50,708 nucleotides of DNA from an uncultured Bacilli bacterium (GTDB taxonomy: Bacteria; Bacillota_I; Bacilli_A; RF39; UBA660), in the NCBI GenBank assembly GCA_934140575.1, contig CAKPBJ010000008.1:1-50708 (forward strand), given 5' to 3'. The notes beneath the pieces are model-generated. The model saw only the letters and a list, made by a program, of their open reading frames with translations, had not been told where the DNA came from and ran no database searches. A program made the translations under genes and the position numbers. Positions 27,074 through 35,859 of this stretch are shown here, piece after piece (the first letter of the stretch is position 1; each line of letters opens with the position of its first letter).

Positions 27074-28181
27074 AGTAAATAAAGCGAAAAGTTGCTACAT
27101 TCATATACCATTTTGTAATAAAATATGTTCATATTGTGACTTCTGTAAAATATACTATAATAAAGATTTAATAAAAAGGTATCTAGATTCCTTAAAAAAA
27201 GAGATAGAATTAAATTATAAACAAGAAATATTAGAAACTATATATATAGGAGGAGGAACACCAAGTTCCTTAGATATTGATGAATTAGAATATCTACTAA
27301 AAATATTAAGCTTATTAAGAAAAGATGAAAATATAGAATTCACTATAGAAGGAAATTTTGAAAGTACTACAAAAGAAAAATTAGACTTATACAAAAAATA
27401 TGGAATAAATAGACTATCATTTGGAATAGAATCAATTAATAAAGATAATTTACAATTTCTAGAAAGAAGTCTTGATAAAGATAAAGTAAAAGAAATTATA
27501 GACTATGCAAAACAAATAGGTATATCAAATATAAATGTAGATTTAATTTATGCAATACCAAAAGAGGCAAATGAAGTATTAAAAAAAGACATAGAATATA
27601 TCTTAAGTCTAAATGTTCCACATATCTCTACTTACTCATTAATTATAGAAGATAACACTAAACTAAAAATAAATAATGAAAAAAATATTAGTGAAGAACA
27701 AGATTATGAAATGTATCAAATTATATGTAAAACATTAAAGCAAAATAACTACAACCATTATGAAATAAGTAACTTTTCAAAAGAAGGATATGAGTCAAAG
27801 CATAACACTTGCTACTGGAATAATGATAGATACTACGGATTTGGTCTAGGTGCAAGTTCATATATAAATAATCTAAGAAGTACAAATACAAGATCAATTA
27901 CAAAATATTTAAAAAATGAATATATATATGAGCAAGAATCTCTATCTAAAAAAGATGAAATGGAATATGAAGTAATACTAAATTTAAGAAAAAAAGAAGG
28001 AATAAACTTAAGTTTATTTAAAGAAAAATATAATATAGATTTAATTAATGTATATAATTATAAAAATCTATTAGAAAATAAATTATTATCATTATCTGAT
28101 AATAAACTTTCAATTACTGAAGATAAATGGTATATTAGTAATGAGATAATTGTAAAACTATTAGGATGTGAAGTAAAATGA
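27060..28181 (+). CDS. hemW: Heme chaperone HemW (radical SAM)
   Basis: Radical-SAM protein of the coproporphyrinogen dehydrogenase-like group, now regarded as a heme chaperone. The iron-sulfur motif IHIPFCNKICSYCDFC carries CxxxCxxC (C21, C25, C28 region), followed by IYIGGGTPS and GINRLSFGIES; C-terminal HemN domain present. Length 373 fits. HemN itself needs an extra Cys (CxxxCxxCxC pattern); the fourth Cys here is in CDFC rather than CxC, consistent with HemW. Overlaps the upstream gene by 14 bases and the HD gene by four. Confidence 0.9.
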   Translation: MEKNRVNKAKSCYIHIPFCNKICSYCDFCKIYYNKDLIKRYLDSLKKEIELNYKQEILETIYIGGGTPSSLDIDELEYLLKILSLLRKDENIEFTIEGNFESTTKEKLDLYKKYGINRLSFGIESINKDNLQFLERSLDKDKVKEIIDYAKQIGISNINVDLIYAIPKEANEVLKKDIEYILSLNVPHISTYSLIIEDNTKLKINNEKNISEEQDYEMYQIICKTLKQNNYNHYEISNFSKEGYESKHNTCYWNNDRYYGFGLGASSYINNLRSTNTRSITKYLKNEYIYEQESLSKKDEMEYEVILNLRKKEGINLSLFKEKYNIDLINVYNYKNLLENKLLSLSDNKLSITEDKWYISNEIIVKLLGCEVK

Positions 28182-28759
28182 ATATAGAAACAATGTTTGA
28201 TAAAGAAATAAGTTATATAAAAGATGATAAGATTAAATCTGCAATGGTTAAGTTGTTAAAACTCTTACCAGAATATTGGTTTGAGGTACCTGCATCATCT
28301 ACTGGAAAATATCATCCAGAATATGCATTAGGGAATGGTGGCTTATTAAGACATTCAAAAGCCGCAATGCGAATTGGTTATGAATTGCTATCAGACCCAT
28401 CAATTGGAGAAAAATATACTGATCATGAAAAAGATTTAATGTTAATATCACTACTTGTCCACGATGGATTAAAAAGTGGTAATCCAAAAGAAAAATATAC
28501 AAGATTTGATCATCCAATTTTAATGGCTAATTATATCTTAGAAAAACATGAAGAAATAGGTATATCAAAAGAAGACGCAACATTCTGTGCAGATGTCATA
28601 AAGACACATATGGGATATTGGACAACAGATTATGATGGAAATGAAGTCTTAGAAAAACCTAAAACAAAGTATCAAAACTTTGTTCATATGTGTGACTATC
28701 TAGCCAGTAGAAAATGTATTCTAGTTCCATTTGACAAAGATAACAAAATAAGTGCCTAA
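28178..28759 (+). CDS. HD-domain metal-dependent phosphohydrolase-like protein
   Basis: 193 residues. HD motifs: LLRHSKAA (first His), LLVHDGLK (His-Asp), FDHPILMAN, then IKTHMGYW and a last conserved Asp in HMCDYLASRK. This is the layout of small HD hydrolases acting on nucleotides or nucleic-acid ends; the substrate is not known. ATGA overlap with hemW shows translational coupling, last gene of the lepA operon. Confidence 0.8.
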   Translation: MNIETMFDKEISYIKDDKIKSAMVKLLKLLPEYWFEVPASSTGKYHPEYALGNGGLLRHSKAAMRIGYELLSDPSIGEKYTDHEKDLMLISLLVHDGLKSGNPKEKYTRFDHPILMANYILEKHEEIGISKEDATFCADVIKTHMGYWTTDYDGNEVLEKPKTKYQNFVHMCDYLASRKCILVPFDKDNKISA

Positions 28760-28773
28760 AACACTTATTTTTT
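28745..28773 (+). terminator. Terminator of lepA operon
   Basis: Stem AAAATAAGTG / CACTTATTTT, loop CCTAAAA, T run; overlaps the stop codon of the HD gene. The next about 210 bases hold no gene that I can see. Confidence 0.85.
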
Positions 28774-28982
28774 ATATATTATATCTAAGGAAAGTGAGTT
28801 TGAAATTTCTTTATTAAATAAAAAATAACTTAGTAGACTCGATTCCAAGTCAAAAAGATTAAATTAAAAAAATTAATTTTAAAGAATTTTTTAGAATATT
28901 TAATTAACAAATTTTAATTTGCCCTTTGTTCTTGTCATAAATATAAATATTTGATAATATTATAGTAAAGGAGACAATATAA

Positions 28983-29546
28983 ATGGCAAAAAGAAATAAG
29001 AAAAAACTTTCTAAAAAGAAACAGCTTGAATTGCAAAAGCAAAGGAAGATAATATCTTATTGTCTTGTTTTATGCCTTTTAGTACTCTTATTAACATATT
29101 TTATATTTTATAAAGACGTCCTAAAAACAAGTGTAGATGAAGTAACAGCAAGTTATATTTCATTTAATAATTCCAAAACAACAGATATGCTAAAAATATC
29201 TAATCTTTCTAAAATGAAAGATAAAAAGGGAAAAAGTATATTAAACTCAAGTACTAAAATGTTTGATGTTAATGGAAATACTAAAGAAAAATATGAAATA
29301 GTGGTTTATGCTCTAGGTAATAAAGTTGACGAATCATTTGTAAAATTTGCTTTATATGACTCAAATAATAATGAAATAAATTCAGGTATTTTAAATGATT
29401 CAGAAACATCAGTAGATGGAGGAAAAACAATATACCAGGGGACTATAAAAAAACATAACAAGTTAAAGCTAAACATGTGGTTGTCAAAAAAATATCAAGG
29501 AAATACCAAAAATATATCATATGAGATAAAAATCAAACCTAGATAG
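28983..29546 (+). CDS. Hypothetical single-pass membrane protein
   Basis: 187 residues. Very basic N-terminus (MAKRNKKKLSKKKQ), one membrane helix near 25-45 (YCLVLCLLVLLLTYFIFY) and an extracellular beta-rich domain of about 140 residues (KYEIVVYALGNKVDESFVKFALYD), possibly an immunoglobulin-like fold. No recognised family. AAAGGAG precedes the ATG. Tandem with tmk (11-base gap), so it is probably co-transcribed with it. Function unknown. Confidence 0.7.
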   Translation: MAKRNKKKLSKKKQLELQKQRKIISYCLVLCLLVLLLTYFIFYKDVLKTSVDEVTASYISFNNSKTTDMLKISNLSKMKDKKGKSILNSSTKMFDVNGNTKEKYEIVVYALGNKVDESFVKFALYDSNNNEINSGILNDSETSVDGGKTIYQGTIKKHNKLKLNMWLSKKYQGNTKNISYEIKIKPR

Positions 29547-29557
29547 GAGTGGTAAAT

Positions 29558-30238
29558 ATGCCAGGAAAAATAATTGTGATAGAAGGAACAGATTGTTCTG
29601 GCAAAGAAACACAATCAAACCTTTTAGAAGAAAAGTTAAAAAAACAAGGAAAAAAATGTGTTAGATTTTCATTTCCAGATTATAATGCTCCAACAGGAAA
29701 GATAGTAGGTGGTCCATATCTTGGTAAACCAGAATTTGGACCAAGCGTATTTGAAGAAGGGGCTGTAAACGTAGACCCATATGTTGTATGTCTATATTAT
29801 GCAGCTGATAGAAAATATCATTTACCGAAAATTCAAGAATACTTAGAAAAAGACTATTATGTAATACTTGATCGCTATACAACATCAAACCTAGCACATC
29901 AAGGAAGCAAAATTCATAATAAAGAAGAAAGATTCAATATGTATCAATGGATTGATAAATTAGAATATTGGTTATTAGGTTTACCAAAACCAGATAAAAC
30001 AATATTTTTACATGTTCCATTAGAAAATACATTGGAATTAAGAAAAAATAGAGAATTTATAGATGAACATGAAAAATCTCCGGAATATTTAAAAAGAGCA
30101 GCAGAATCATATTTAGAACTTGTAGAACTATATAATTGGGAAAAAGTAGAATGTATAAAAGATGAAAAATTAAGAACAATAGAAGACATAAATGAAGAGA
30201 TAATGGGAATTGTCAAAAAAATGGAAGAAAGCGAATAG
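29558..30238 (+). CDS. tmk: Thymidylate kinase
   Basis: Phosphorylates dTMP to dTDP. 226 residues. P-loop IEGTDCSGKETQ near 7-18, the DRY motif ILDRYTTSN near 106, and a lid-type region with Arg/Lys. The last P-loop position is Glu where most dTMP kinases have Ser/Thr; the GKETQ form is known among Clostridia-type thymidylate kinases, so activity is expected. The start is ATG 29558, after AGGAGTGG; the GTG at 29549 overlaps this site. The adjacent membrane-protein gene lies directly upstream. Confidence 0.9.
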   Translation: MPGKIIVIEGTDCSGKETQSNLLEEKLKKQGKKCVRFSFPDYNAPTGKIVGGPYLGKPEFGPSVFEEGAVNVDPYVVCLYYAADRKYHLPKIQEYLEKDYYVILDRYTTSNLAHQGSKIHNKEERFNMYQWIDKLEYWLLGLPKPDKTIFLHVPLENTLELRKNREFIDEHEKSPEYLKRAAESYLELVELYNWEKVECIKDEKLRTIEDINEEIMGIVKKMEESE

Positions 30239-30254
30239 CTTTTTTCTTTTTTTT
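30227..30254 (+). terminator. Terminator of tmk
   Basis: Short stem AAAGC / GCTTT around the stop codon followed by a long T tract. Confidence 0.6.
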
Positions 30255-30260
30255 AAAACA

Positions 30261-30287
30261 AAAAAAGATATAAATATCTTTATATCT
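30261..30287 (-). terminator. Terminator of pilB (minus strand)
   Basis: Stem AGATATA / TATATCT, eight-base loop, followed on the minus strand by a run of Ts (30261-30266 complement). Confidence 0.7.
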
Positions 30288-30291
30288 TCTT

Positions 30292-32328
30292 TTATAATTT
30301 CGGAATTAAAGGCTTATTATTAATGCCTTGTTGTCCATTATTAATATCTTGATGAACTACAGTTGTAGGATTTACAGAACTAACTTGACCAGAATTATAA
30401 TTATAATTTGTATTTGAATAAGCCTGTGAAATAGGTGGTACAGTCTTTTGTACATTACCAGTAGGAATACTTAAAATAGTAGGTGTAGTATTCTGTACTT
30501 TTGTAGGAACAGTACTTTTTACCTCATTAGTTTTAATTGTTGGAATAAGTTGTTTTTGCTGAATTGGTGGTGTAGTAGTAACACTCTTCATAACAGGTGC
30601 TGTAGTTGGAACTGTATTATTACTTGGTACAATAGGTGTTTTAACATGTTGAGTAGTCGCAGGAATTGAAGCAACAACTCCACCTGTATTAGTAATAGGT
30701 TTTACAGATACATTATTTTGAACAACTTGCTTATTTGGAACAACATTCTTATTAACATTACTAACAATACTGCTAGCTTGAACAGGTGCAGTTGTATTAG
30801 CAACACCAGGAATATTAGTAGCAGGTACAACCTTTTGTGGAGGTATACTTACAGGAACACCATTTGTTTCAGTATTTACCCCATTACTGCCAGAAGAATA
30901 ATTAAAGTCACTAGCACTAAAGACAGGACCTTTCATCATATTAGAAACATTATTCTTATCACTCTTATCAACCTTAGTATCAATCAATTCATCGCTCTCT
31001 TGCCAATCATCTGCTGTAGCACTTGGAAGATTAGCAGTAACTTCTTTTAAGAATTCACCAATTTCACTTTCATAAGTATCATCATCTTCAGTTTCGATTT
31101 CAATATTTCTATAGACTTCTTCAAAAGAAGTTTTACCTTCAAGACACTTAATCAAAGCATCTTGTAGCATTGTAATTGTTTTATTCGTATAAACCATCTT
31201 AGCTAACTCTGCTTTTTCAAGTTTCTCATTATTAAGAGCTGATCTTATTTCATCATCAAGTTCCAATACTTCATGGAAAGCAATTCTTCCATGATATCCA
31301 CGTCTACAATTTTCACATCCCTTAGGGTTAGCATCCCATACCATCGGAACATCTCTATGCATAAACCTCTTAAAGACCTTTTTCTCATACGGAGTAGTTT
31401 CCCTTTGAAATCTACAATCAGGACATAACATCTTAGCAAGTCTTTGAGAAATAATTCCAGTTAGTGCAGTAGATAATAAATATCTTTCAACATTCATATC
31501 TAGCAAACGTTCAACTGTAGCTAAAGCATTATTTGTATGGATTGTAGATAAAACTAAGTGTCCAGTAATAGATGCACGTACAGCAATTTGAGCAGTTTCG
31601 GAGTCACGAATCTCTCCGATAAGTATAATATTTGGATCTTGACGCAAAATAGAACGTAATGCCGCAGCAAATGTCATACCGATTTCAGCATTAACTTGAA
31701 CCTGATTTATTCCTTCAATGTTCATTTCTATTGGGTCTTCAACCGTAATAATATTTTTTTCAGGCTTATTAAGTCCTTGTAAAATAGAGTAAGTTGTTGT
31801 AGATTTACCAGAACCAGTAGCACCAGTAGTTAAAATAATACCATTAGGAATCTCCATCATTCTTTTAATCTTTTTTAAATTTTCTGGATGGAAACCTAAA
31901 GAATCAATACCTTCGCTACTTCTTGTATAATCCAAAATACGGATAACTATCTTTTCACCTTCGTTTAATGGTAGAGAAGATACACGCATATCCAAATATG
32001 TTCCACCAAAGTCACCCTTAATGGCACCATCTTGTGGTAGACGAGACTCAGTAATATTCATATTTGCAAGTAATTTAAGTCTTGTCGTTAAGTTCTTTTC
32101 ATAAGCCTTTGGAACAAAAGTATAGTCTTGACAATCACCATCAATTCTAAACCTTACCATCATCCCGTCTTCTCTAGGATCGAAATGAATATCTGATGCT
32201 TTATGATTAGAAGCAGCAATAATTATATAATCAGCAACTTGAGTAACAGGAGTCTTAGCAAAATCAAAAGAAACCATAAAACTCTCAGTACCTTTTTGCA
32301 CACGTTTTACGTCAAATTGTACCATCAT
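30292..32328 (-). CDS. pilB: Type IV pilus assembly ATPase PilB/GspE family with long low-complexity C-terminal tail
   Basis: Cytoplasmic motor that powers pilus extension. No N-terminal MshEN domain: the N2 domain begins almost at once (SDIHFDP..DGMMVRFRIDG). The catalytic domain has Walker A GATGSGKSTT (about 169-177), the Asp box VEDPIE, Walker B LIGEIRDSETA and the His box STIHTNNA, plus a zinc site CPDC...CENC. After about residue 415 comes an acidic stretch and then about 215 residues rich in Thr, Pro, Val, Asn and Gln, which is not part of any PilB I know. Start ATG 32328 with AAAGGGG upstream; 32352 would have no site. Divergent from two prepilin genes. Confidence 0.9.
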   Translation of the reverse strand: MMVQFDVKRVQKGTESFMVSFDFAKTPVTQVADYIIIAASNHKASDIHFDPREDGMMVRFRIDGDCQDYTFVPKAYEKNLTTRLKLLANMNITESRLPQDGAIKGDFGGTYLDMRVSSLPLNEGEKIVIRILDYTRSSEGIDSLGFHPENLKKIKRMMEIPNGIILTTGATGSGKSTTTYSILQGLNKPEKNIITVEDPIEMNIEGINQVQVNAEIGMTFAAALRSILRQDPNIILIGEIRDSETAQIAVRASITGHLVLSTIHTNNALATVERLLDMNVERYLLSTALTGIISQRLAKMLCPDCRFQRETTPYEKKVFKRFMHRDVPMVWDANPKGCENCRRGYHGRIAFHEVLELDDEIRSALNNEKLEKAELAKMVYTNKTITMLQDALIKCLEGKTSFEEVYRNIEIETEDDDTYESEIGEFLKEVTANLPSATADDWQESDELIDTKVDKSDKNNVSNMMKGPVFSASDFNYSSGSNGVNTETNGVPVSIPPQKVVPATNIPGVANTTAPVQASSIVSNVNKNVVPNKQVVQNNVSVKPITNTGGVVASIPATTQHVKTPIVPSNNTVPTTAPVMKSVTTTPPIQQKQLIPTIKTNEVKSTVPTKVQNTTPTILSIPTGNVQKTVPPISQAYSNTNYNYNSGQVSSVNPTTVVHQDINNGQQGINNKPLIPKL

Positions 32329-32356
32329 TCCAACCCCTTTTGTTGAATTCAATGAT

Positions 32357-32396
32357 AAATACCATAATTAAAAAAGATTTTAAAACTATGGTATTT
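32357..32396. promoter_or_regulatory. Inverted repeat between divergent pilus genes (candidate operator)
   Basis: AAATACCATA (32357-32366) and its exact complement TATGGTATTT (32387-32396), 20-base spacer, midway between pilB (minus) and the prepilin genes (plus). Arms are about three helical turns apart centre to centre. No T tract makes it a terminator. Confidence 0.5.
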
Positions 32397-32408
32397 TACT
32401 AAAATATA

Positions 32409-32417
32409 TTATATAAT
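32409..32417 (+). promoter_or_regulatory. Probable -10 for prepilin genes 32456-33918
   Basis: TATAAT at 32412-32417 within ATTATATAATAA, 39 bases before the start codon; no clear -35. Confidence 0.4.
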
Positions 32418-32455
32418 AAATTCTAGATAATAGCAAGGAGAGTGACAAGGAAAAA

Positions 32456-33205
32456 ATGAAAAAAAATTCTAATAAAGGTTTCGTTCTTGCTGAAACGTTA
32501 GTAACAACAGTTTTTTTAATGGTTATCTTTACAATGATATACACAAACTTCTACCCATTAATAGGTGAATATGAAAAAAGAGAAAATTATGACACTGCAG
32601 ATGGAAAATATGCCGCATTTTGGATAAAAAAAATAGTAGAAGATGAAAACTATGGAGCTAACTCTAATGCAATGATAAAAAAGAAATATAATTTAAAAAA
32701 CTATGGTTATTTTAGAGTAGAATGTTCAGATTTCTCAGACGCTTCACAAATAAAAAATTTATGTATGAACTTAGTTAAAGATTATGAAATAAATGGTTGT
32801 AGTAGAGATGGAAAAGGTAATAGTTGTGATATTTATTTAACTAAATATCAAATAGGAGAAACCACTCCAAACTTTAAAGAACACGTAAAAACAAATCTAA
32901 AAAAATGGGAAGAAAACTGTTTTACAACAAGTGGAGCTGTAGGAAATGCCGCAACATGTAAAGCTGACTTTATAGATAAATGTATATCAGAAAGTCAAAA
33001 AAACCCAGATGTTCAAAGACCAATATGTGAACAAGAAGCAAATAAAAAAGTATTCTCAAGTGCTTTACGAGACTATATAGCATACTTGCCAAACTACACA
33101 ACACCATCCCTAAATCTAGCTCCATATAGAGTAATTATAGTTGTTCATCATACAAAAGATTATAATAACTACCTATCATATTCAACAATCGAGGTGAATA
33201 GATAA
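32456..33205 (+). CDS. Prepilin-like (pseudopilin) protein
   Basis: 249 residues. Leader MKKNSNKG, then FVLAETLVTTVFLMVIFTMI with Glu at +5: a type IV prepilin-like N-terminus that would be processed by the prepilin peptidase. The long mature domain has several cysteines (for example VECSDF, NLCMN, NGCSR, NSCDI, ENCFT, ATCKAD, DKCIS, PICEQ), probably paired outside the cell. Large size suggests a minor pilin or pseudopilin rather than the fibre subunit. AAGGAG lies upstream. The stop overlaps the next prepilin gene by one base. Divergent from pilB. Confidence 0.8.
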   Translation: MKKNSNKGFVLAETLVTTVFLMVIFTMIYTNFYPLIGEYEKRENYDTADGKYAAFWIKKIVEDENYGANSNAMIKKKYNLKNYGYFRVECSDFSDASQIKNLCMNLVKDYEINGCSRDGKGNSCDIYLTKYQIGETTPNFKEHVKTNLKKWEENCFTTSGAVGNAATCKADFIDKCISESQKNPDVQRPICEQEANKKVFSSALRDYIAYLPNYTTPSLNLAPYRVIIVVHHTKDYNNYLSYSTIEVNR

Positions 33206-33918
33206 TGAAAAAACTAAATAATAAAGGTATAACAACAATAGAATTAATAATATCATTTGTCCTAATTATAATGGTTGCCTCATCTCTTTTCTCAACAATA
33301 ACGGCATACAACGAAAAAAGATTAGTAGAAGGTTATAAAGCAGAAATTTTAACTTATAAAAATAACCTTACAAAACTAATTCAAGATGATTTCATAAAAA
33401 TAGGAATAACAAAAGCAAGTTATAAAAGATACACATCAGGAACAACATCAAATAATGGTTATGAAATTTTAAAATCAAACGATAAAATGACTATATATCA
33501 AATAGATTGTATATTAGAAGATGGTACTCCAAGAAGACTAATAATCTATCAACAATTCACTAAAAGTAATGAACATATAACAGGATCAACTACAAAAGAT
33601 GATTACTTTATGATTGAATATGGTACACCAGATTTAACAAAGGGAACAGTTGATGCTCAAAATGAACAACTTATAGAGTACCCACTACCAAACGTAGGTT
33701 CTCATAAAGCAGATAATGGTTTAATTGCAAAAGACTTCACAATTAATAATGTTTTAATATCATTTGGACAAGATGAAACATATTCAACAACAAACATCCT
33801 ATCAGTATATATAGGTTTCTATCATCCAGAATTATCAACAAAATACGGAATAAACATAATTTGTCCAATCAACTATAAAGGAAGCGGAACAGAAAAAACA
33901 AATAGCTTTGACATTTAA
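33205..33918 (+). CDS. Prepilin-like (minor pilin) protein
   Basis: 237 residues. Leader MKKLNNKG, then ITTIELIISFVLIIMVASSL, Glu at +5 and a hydrophobic helix. The mature domain is about 200 residues of unknown fold, with few cysteines (QIDC, NIICP). Its ATG overlaps the previous gene's stop, so the two are coupled and probably act together as minor pilins that prime assembly. The end overlaps the converging ylbJ gene by four bases. Confidence 0.8.
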   Translation: MKKLNNKGITTIELIISFVLIIMVASSLFSTITAYNEKRLVEGYKAEILTYKNNLTKLIQDDFIKIGITKASYKRYTSGTTSNNGYEILKSNDKMTIYQIDCILEDGTPRRLIIYQQFTKSNEHITGSTTKDDYFMIEYGTPDLTKGTVDAQNEQLIEYPLPNVGSHKADNGLIAKDFTINNVLISFGQDETYSTTNILSVYIGFYHPELSTKYGINIICPINYKGSGTEKTNSFDI

Positions 33919-34799
33919 ATAAAATATAATATATTAAAAATAACAATAGCTAAAAAAGTTCCAATAACTCTTCCAATAAAAAAATATTTATATTTAATCG
34001 AAGTATCCGAAAGGATACTTTTTACTTGTAAATGAATAGATATACCACCAAAACTAATAAACAATAAAACAACTAATCCCCTTAAATAAACATTACTAAT
34101 CAAAATACTAGAATAAATTCCCTTAGTAAGATCAAAAACACCACATATAATTACATATAATATTCCATTAATATCAAAAGTATTAATAATTATACAAGCA
34201 ATTAAATAGAAAAATATAGATACACCATATATCGTTATAAGTACTTTTAATGAATTATGTATTGCTTTAACTAATCCCTTCGAAAAATCATCATTTATTG
34301 TATAAGTACTTTTATATTCTTGTGTTTTACGTGAAAATATAAGTATTATTAAGTTACTTAAAATAATTGCCAGTAACAAGCATCTTATTATTTTATTATC
34401 ATTTATAACGAGTGTCAGGGAACTAATCATAAATAATGGATTAGGAAAATGACTAAACATAAGCATTCTATTAGCTTCATTCACACCAACAATACCATTA
34501 TCATATAGATCCTTTGTATACTTACTTCCACTAGGAAAACCACTAATCATACTAATTAAGAAAATATAAAGATTAGTTGTTCTAACATGAAAGACTCTAT
34601 CTAAAAAAGAAATAATCCCATAATCAATTAATAAACTACTAATAATAAAGAAAATAAAACTAACAGGAAATAACTTCTTCATAAAAATCTCAGTATAATC
34701 TAAAATACTAACAATTACTAAATTACTATTAAACAGATAAAACATAAGCATTCCAATTAATGTGACAAGTATTAGTCTACTTTTATATATTTCTTTCAT
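33915..34799 (-). CDS. ylbJ: YlbJ-like integral membrane protein
   Basis: 294 residues with about eight membrane helices. The family signature is clear: MISGFPSGSKYTKDLYDNG followed by EANRMLMFSHFPNPLFMISS, as in YlbJ/nucleoside-recognition (Gate) proteins. In Bacillus subtilis YlbJ is a sporulation membrane protein and lies beside ylbL; the partner ylbL is directly divergent here. AAAAGGA precedes the start. Whether this organism sporulates cannot be told from the window; the gene may have another transport role. Confidence 0.8.
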   Translation of the reverse strand: MKEIYKSRLILVTLIGMLMFYLFNSNLVIVSILDYTEIFMKKLFPVSFIFFIISSLLIDYGIISFLDRVFHVRTTNLYIFLISMISGFPSGSKYTKDLYDNGIVGVNEANRMLMFSHFPNPLFMISSLTLVINDNKIIRCLLLAIILSNLIILIFSRKTQEYKSTYTINDDFSKGLVKAIHNSLKVLITIYGVSIFFYLIACIIINTFDINGILYVIICGVFDLTKGIYSSILISNVYLRGLVVLLFISFGGISIHLQVKSILSDTSIKYKYFFIGRVIGTFLAIVIFNILYFI

Positions 34800-34814
34800 A
34801 TTTATCCTTTTCTT

Positions 34815-34823
34815 TGTTATAAT
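34815..34823 (+). promoter_or_regulatory. Extended -10 promoter for ylbL operon
   Basis: TGTTATAAT (34815-34823), 17 bases before the ylbL start. Confidence 0.45.
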
Positions 34824-34839
34824 TATTTTAGGTGATAAG

Positions 34840-35859
34840 ATGATAAAAAAAGCAATTAACTATATTATAGAATTCATAAAAGAAGAATATAGATTTATTA
34901 TATTTATGCTTCTACTAATAATTTTATTAAATTATCCAGTAAATTATTACATAATTGCAGGTGGAGGTATAAGTGATGTTTCATCGAGAATTGAAGTAAA
35001 AGATAAGCATAAATCTAAAGGTAATTTCAATATAAGCTATGTTACAGAACTAAAAGGCACATTATTTTCATATGCACTGAGTTACGTAGTTCCAACTTGG
35101 GAAAGAGATTCAACAGATAACTATAAATATACAGAAGAAGAAAGCCTAGAAGACATTGAGTTTAGAAATGATTTAGACCTAAAAACTGCAAATGGTACCG
35201 CAACATACTGGGCATATACATTAGCAAATAAAAAAATAGAAGAAAAAGACTCAAAAGTCTATGTAATATTAATTGATAATAAAGATTATAAAACAGATTT
35301 AAAAGTTCAAGATGAAATTTTATCAATAGATGGAAAAACATATAAAACAACAAAAGAATATAAAGAATATCTTCAAACAAAAAATACTAATGATAAAGTA
35401 GAAGTCAAAGTATTAAGAGATAATAAAGAAAAAATAATAACAAGTAATGTATATGAATATAAAGGTATAAAATTATTAGGAATTGGTCTTCAAACAGTAA
35501 AAGAATATAAAACTACTCCAAAAGTAGATATAAAATTCAATAAAAGCGAATCTGGTCCATCAGGAGGATTAATCACCACACTAGAAATATATAATCAACT
35601 AGTAAAAAAAGATTTAACTAAAGGTCATACGATTGCTGGAACTGGAACAATCGAAGAAGACGGAACAGTAGGACAAATAGGTGGAATAGAATATAAAATA
35701 TTAGGAGCTGAAAAAGGTGGAGCTGAGTACTTTTTAGTACCTGCAGGTCAAAATTATAAAGATGCCAAAAGATATAAAGAGAAAAACAATCTAAAAATAA
35801 AACTAATAAAAGTAAAAACAATCCAAGATGCAATAGAAAAGTTGGAGGCATTAAAATGA
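34840..35859 (+). CDS. ylbL: YlbL/SepM-type membrane protease (PDZ + Lon-type serine protease)
   Basis: 339 residues. One N-terminal membrane helix (IIFMLLLIILLNYPVNYYI), an extracytoplasmic domain beginning AGGGISDVSS, a PDZ-like segment (VQDEILSIDGKTYKTTKEYKEY), then a Lon-type protease domain with the catalytic Ser in SGPSGGL (about 242) and Lys in GGIEYKILGAEKGG (about 286). This is the SepM/YlbL family, which processes peptides outside the membrane. Start ATG 34840 behind AGGTGATAAG; a longer frame from 34762 would overlap the divergent ylbJ start. ATGA overlap with the next gene. Confidence 0.9.
   Translation: MIKKAINYIIEFIKEEYRFIIFMLLLIILLNYPVNYYIIAGGGISDVSSRIEVKDKHKSKGNFNISYVTELKGTLFSYALSYVVPTWERDSTDNYKYTEEESLEDIEFRNDLDLKTANGTATYWAYTLANKKIEEKDSKVYVILIDNKDYKTDLKVQDEILSIDGKTYKTTKEYKEYLQTKNTNDKVEVKVLRDNKEKIITSNVYEYKGIKLLGIGLQTVKEYKTTPKVDIKFNKSESGPSGGLITTLEIYNQLVKKDLTKGHTIAGTGTIEEDGTVGQIGGIEYKILGAEKGGAEYFLVPAGQNYKDAKRYKEKNNLKIKLIKVKTIQDAIEKLEALK

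Noticed and set aside
27060..28181. Coproporphyrinogen III dehydrogenase (HemN) for the radical-SAM gene
   Set aside because: Length, the Cys pattern and the position after lepA fit HemW, and no other heme-synthesis gene lies in the window.
28800..28870. tRNA-like string ACTCGATTCC near 28837
   Set aside because: No acceptor or anticodon stem can be formed around it.
30718..31050. A 110-codon open frame on the plus strand inside pilB
   Set aside because: It is antisense to the low-complexity tail of pilB; its Asn/Ile/Thr-rich content mirrors that tail and it has no ribosome site.
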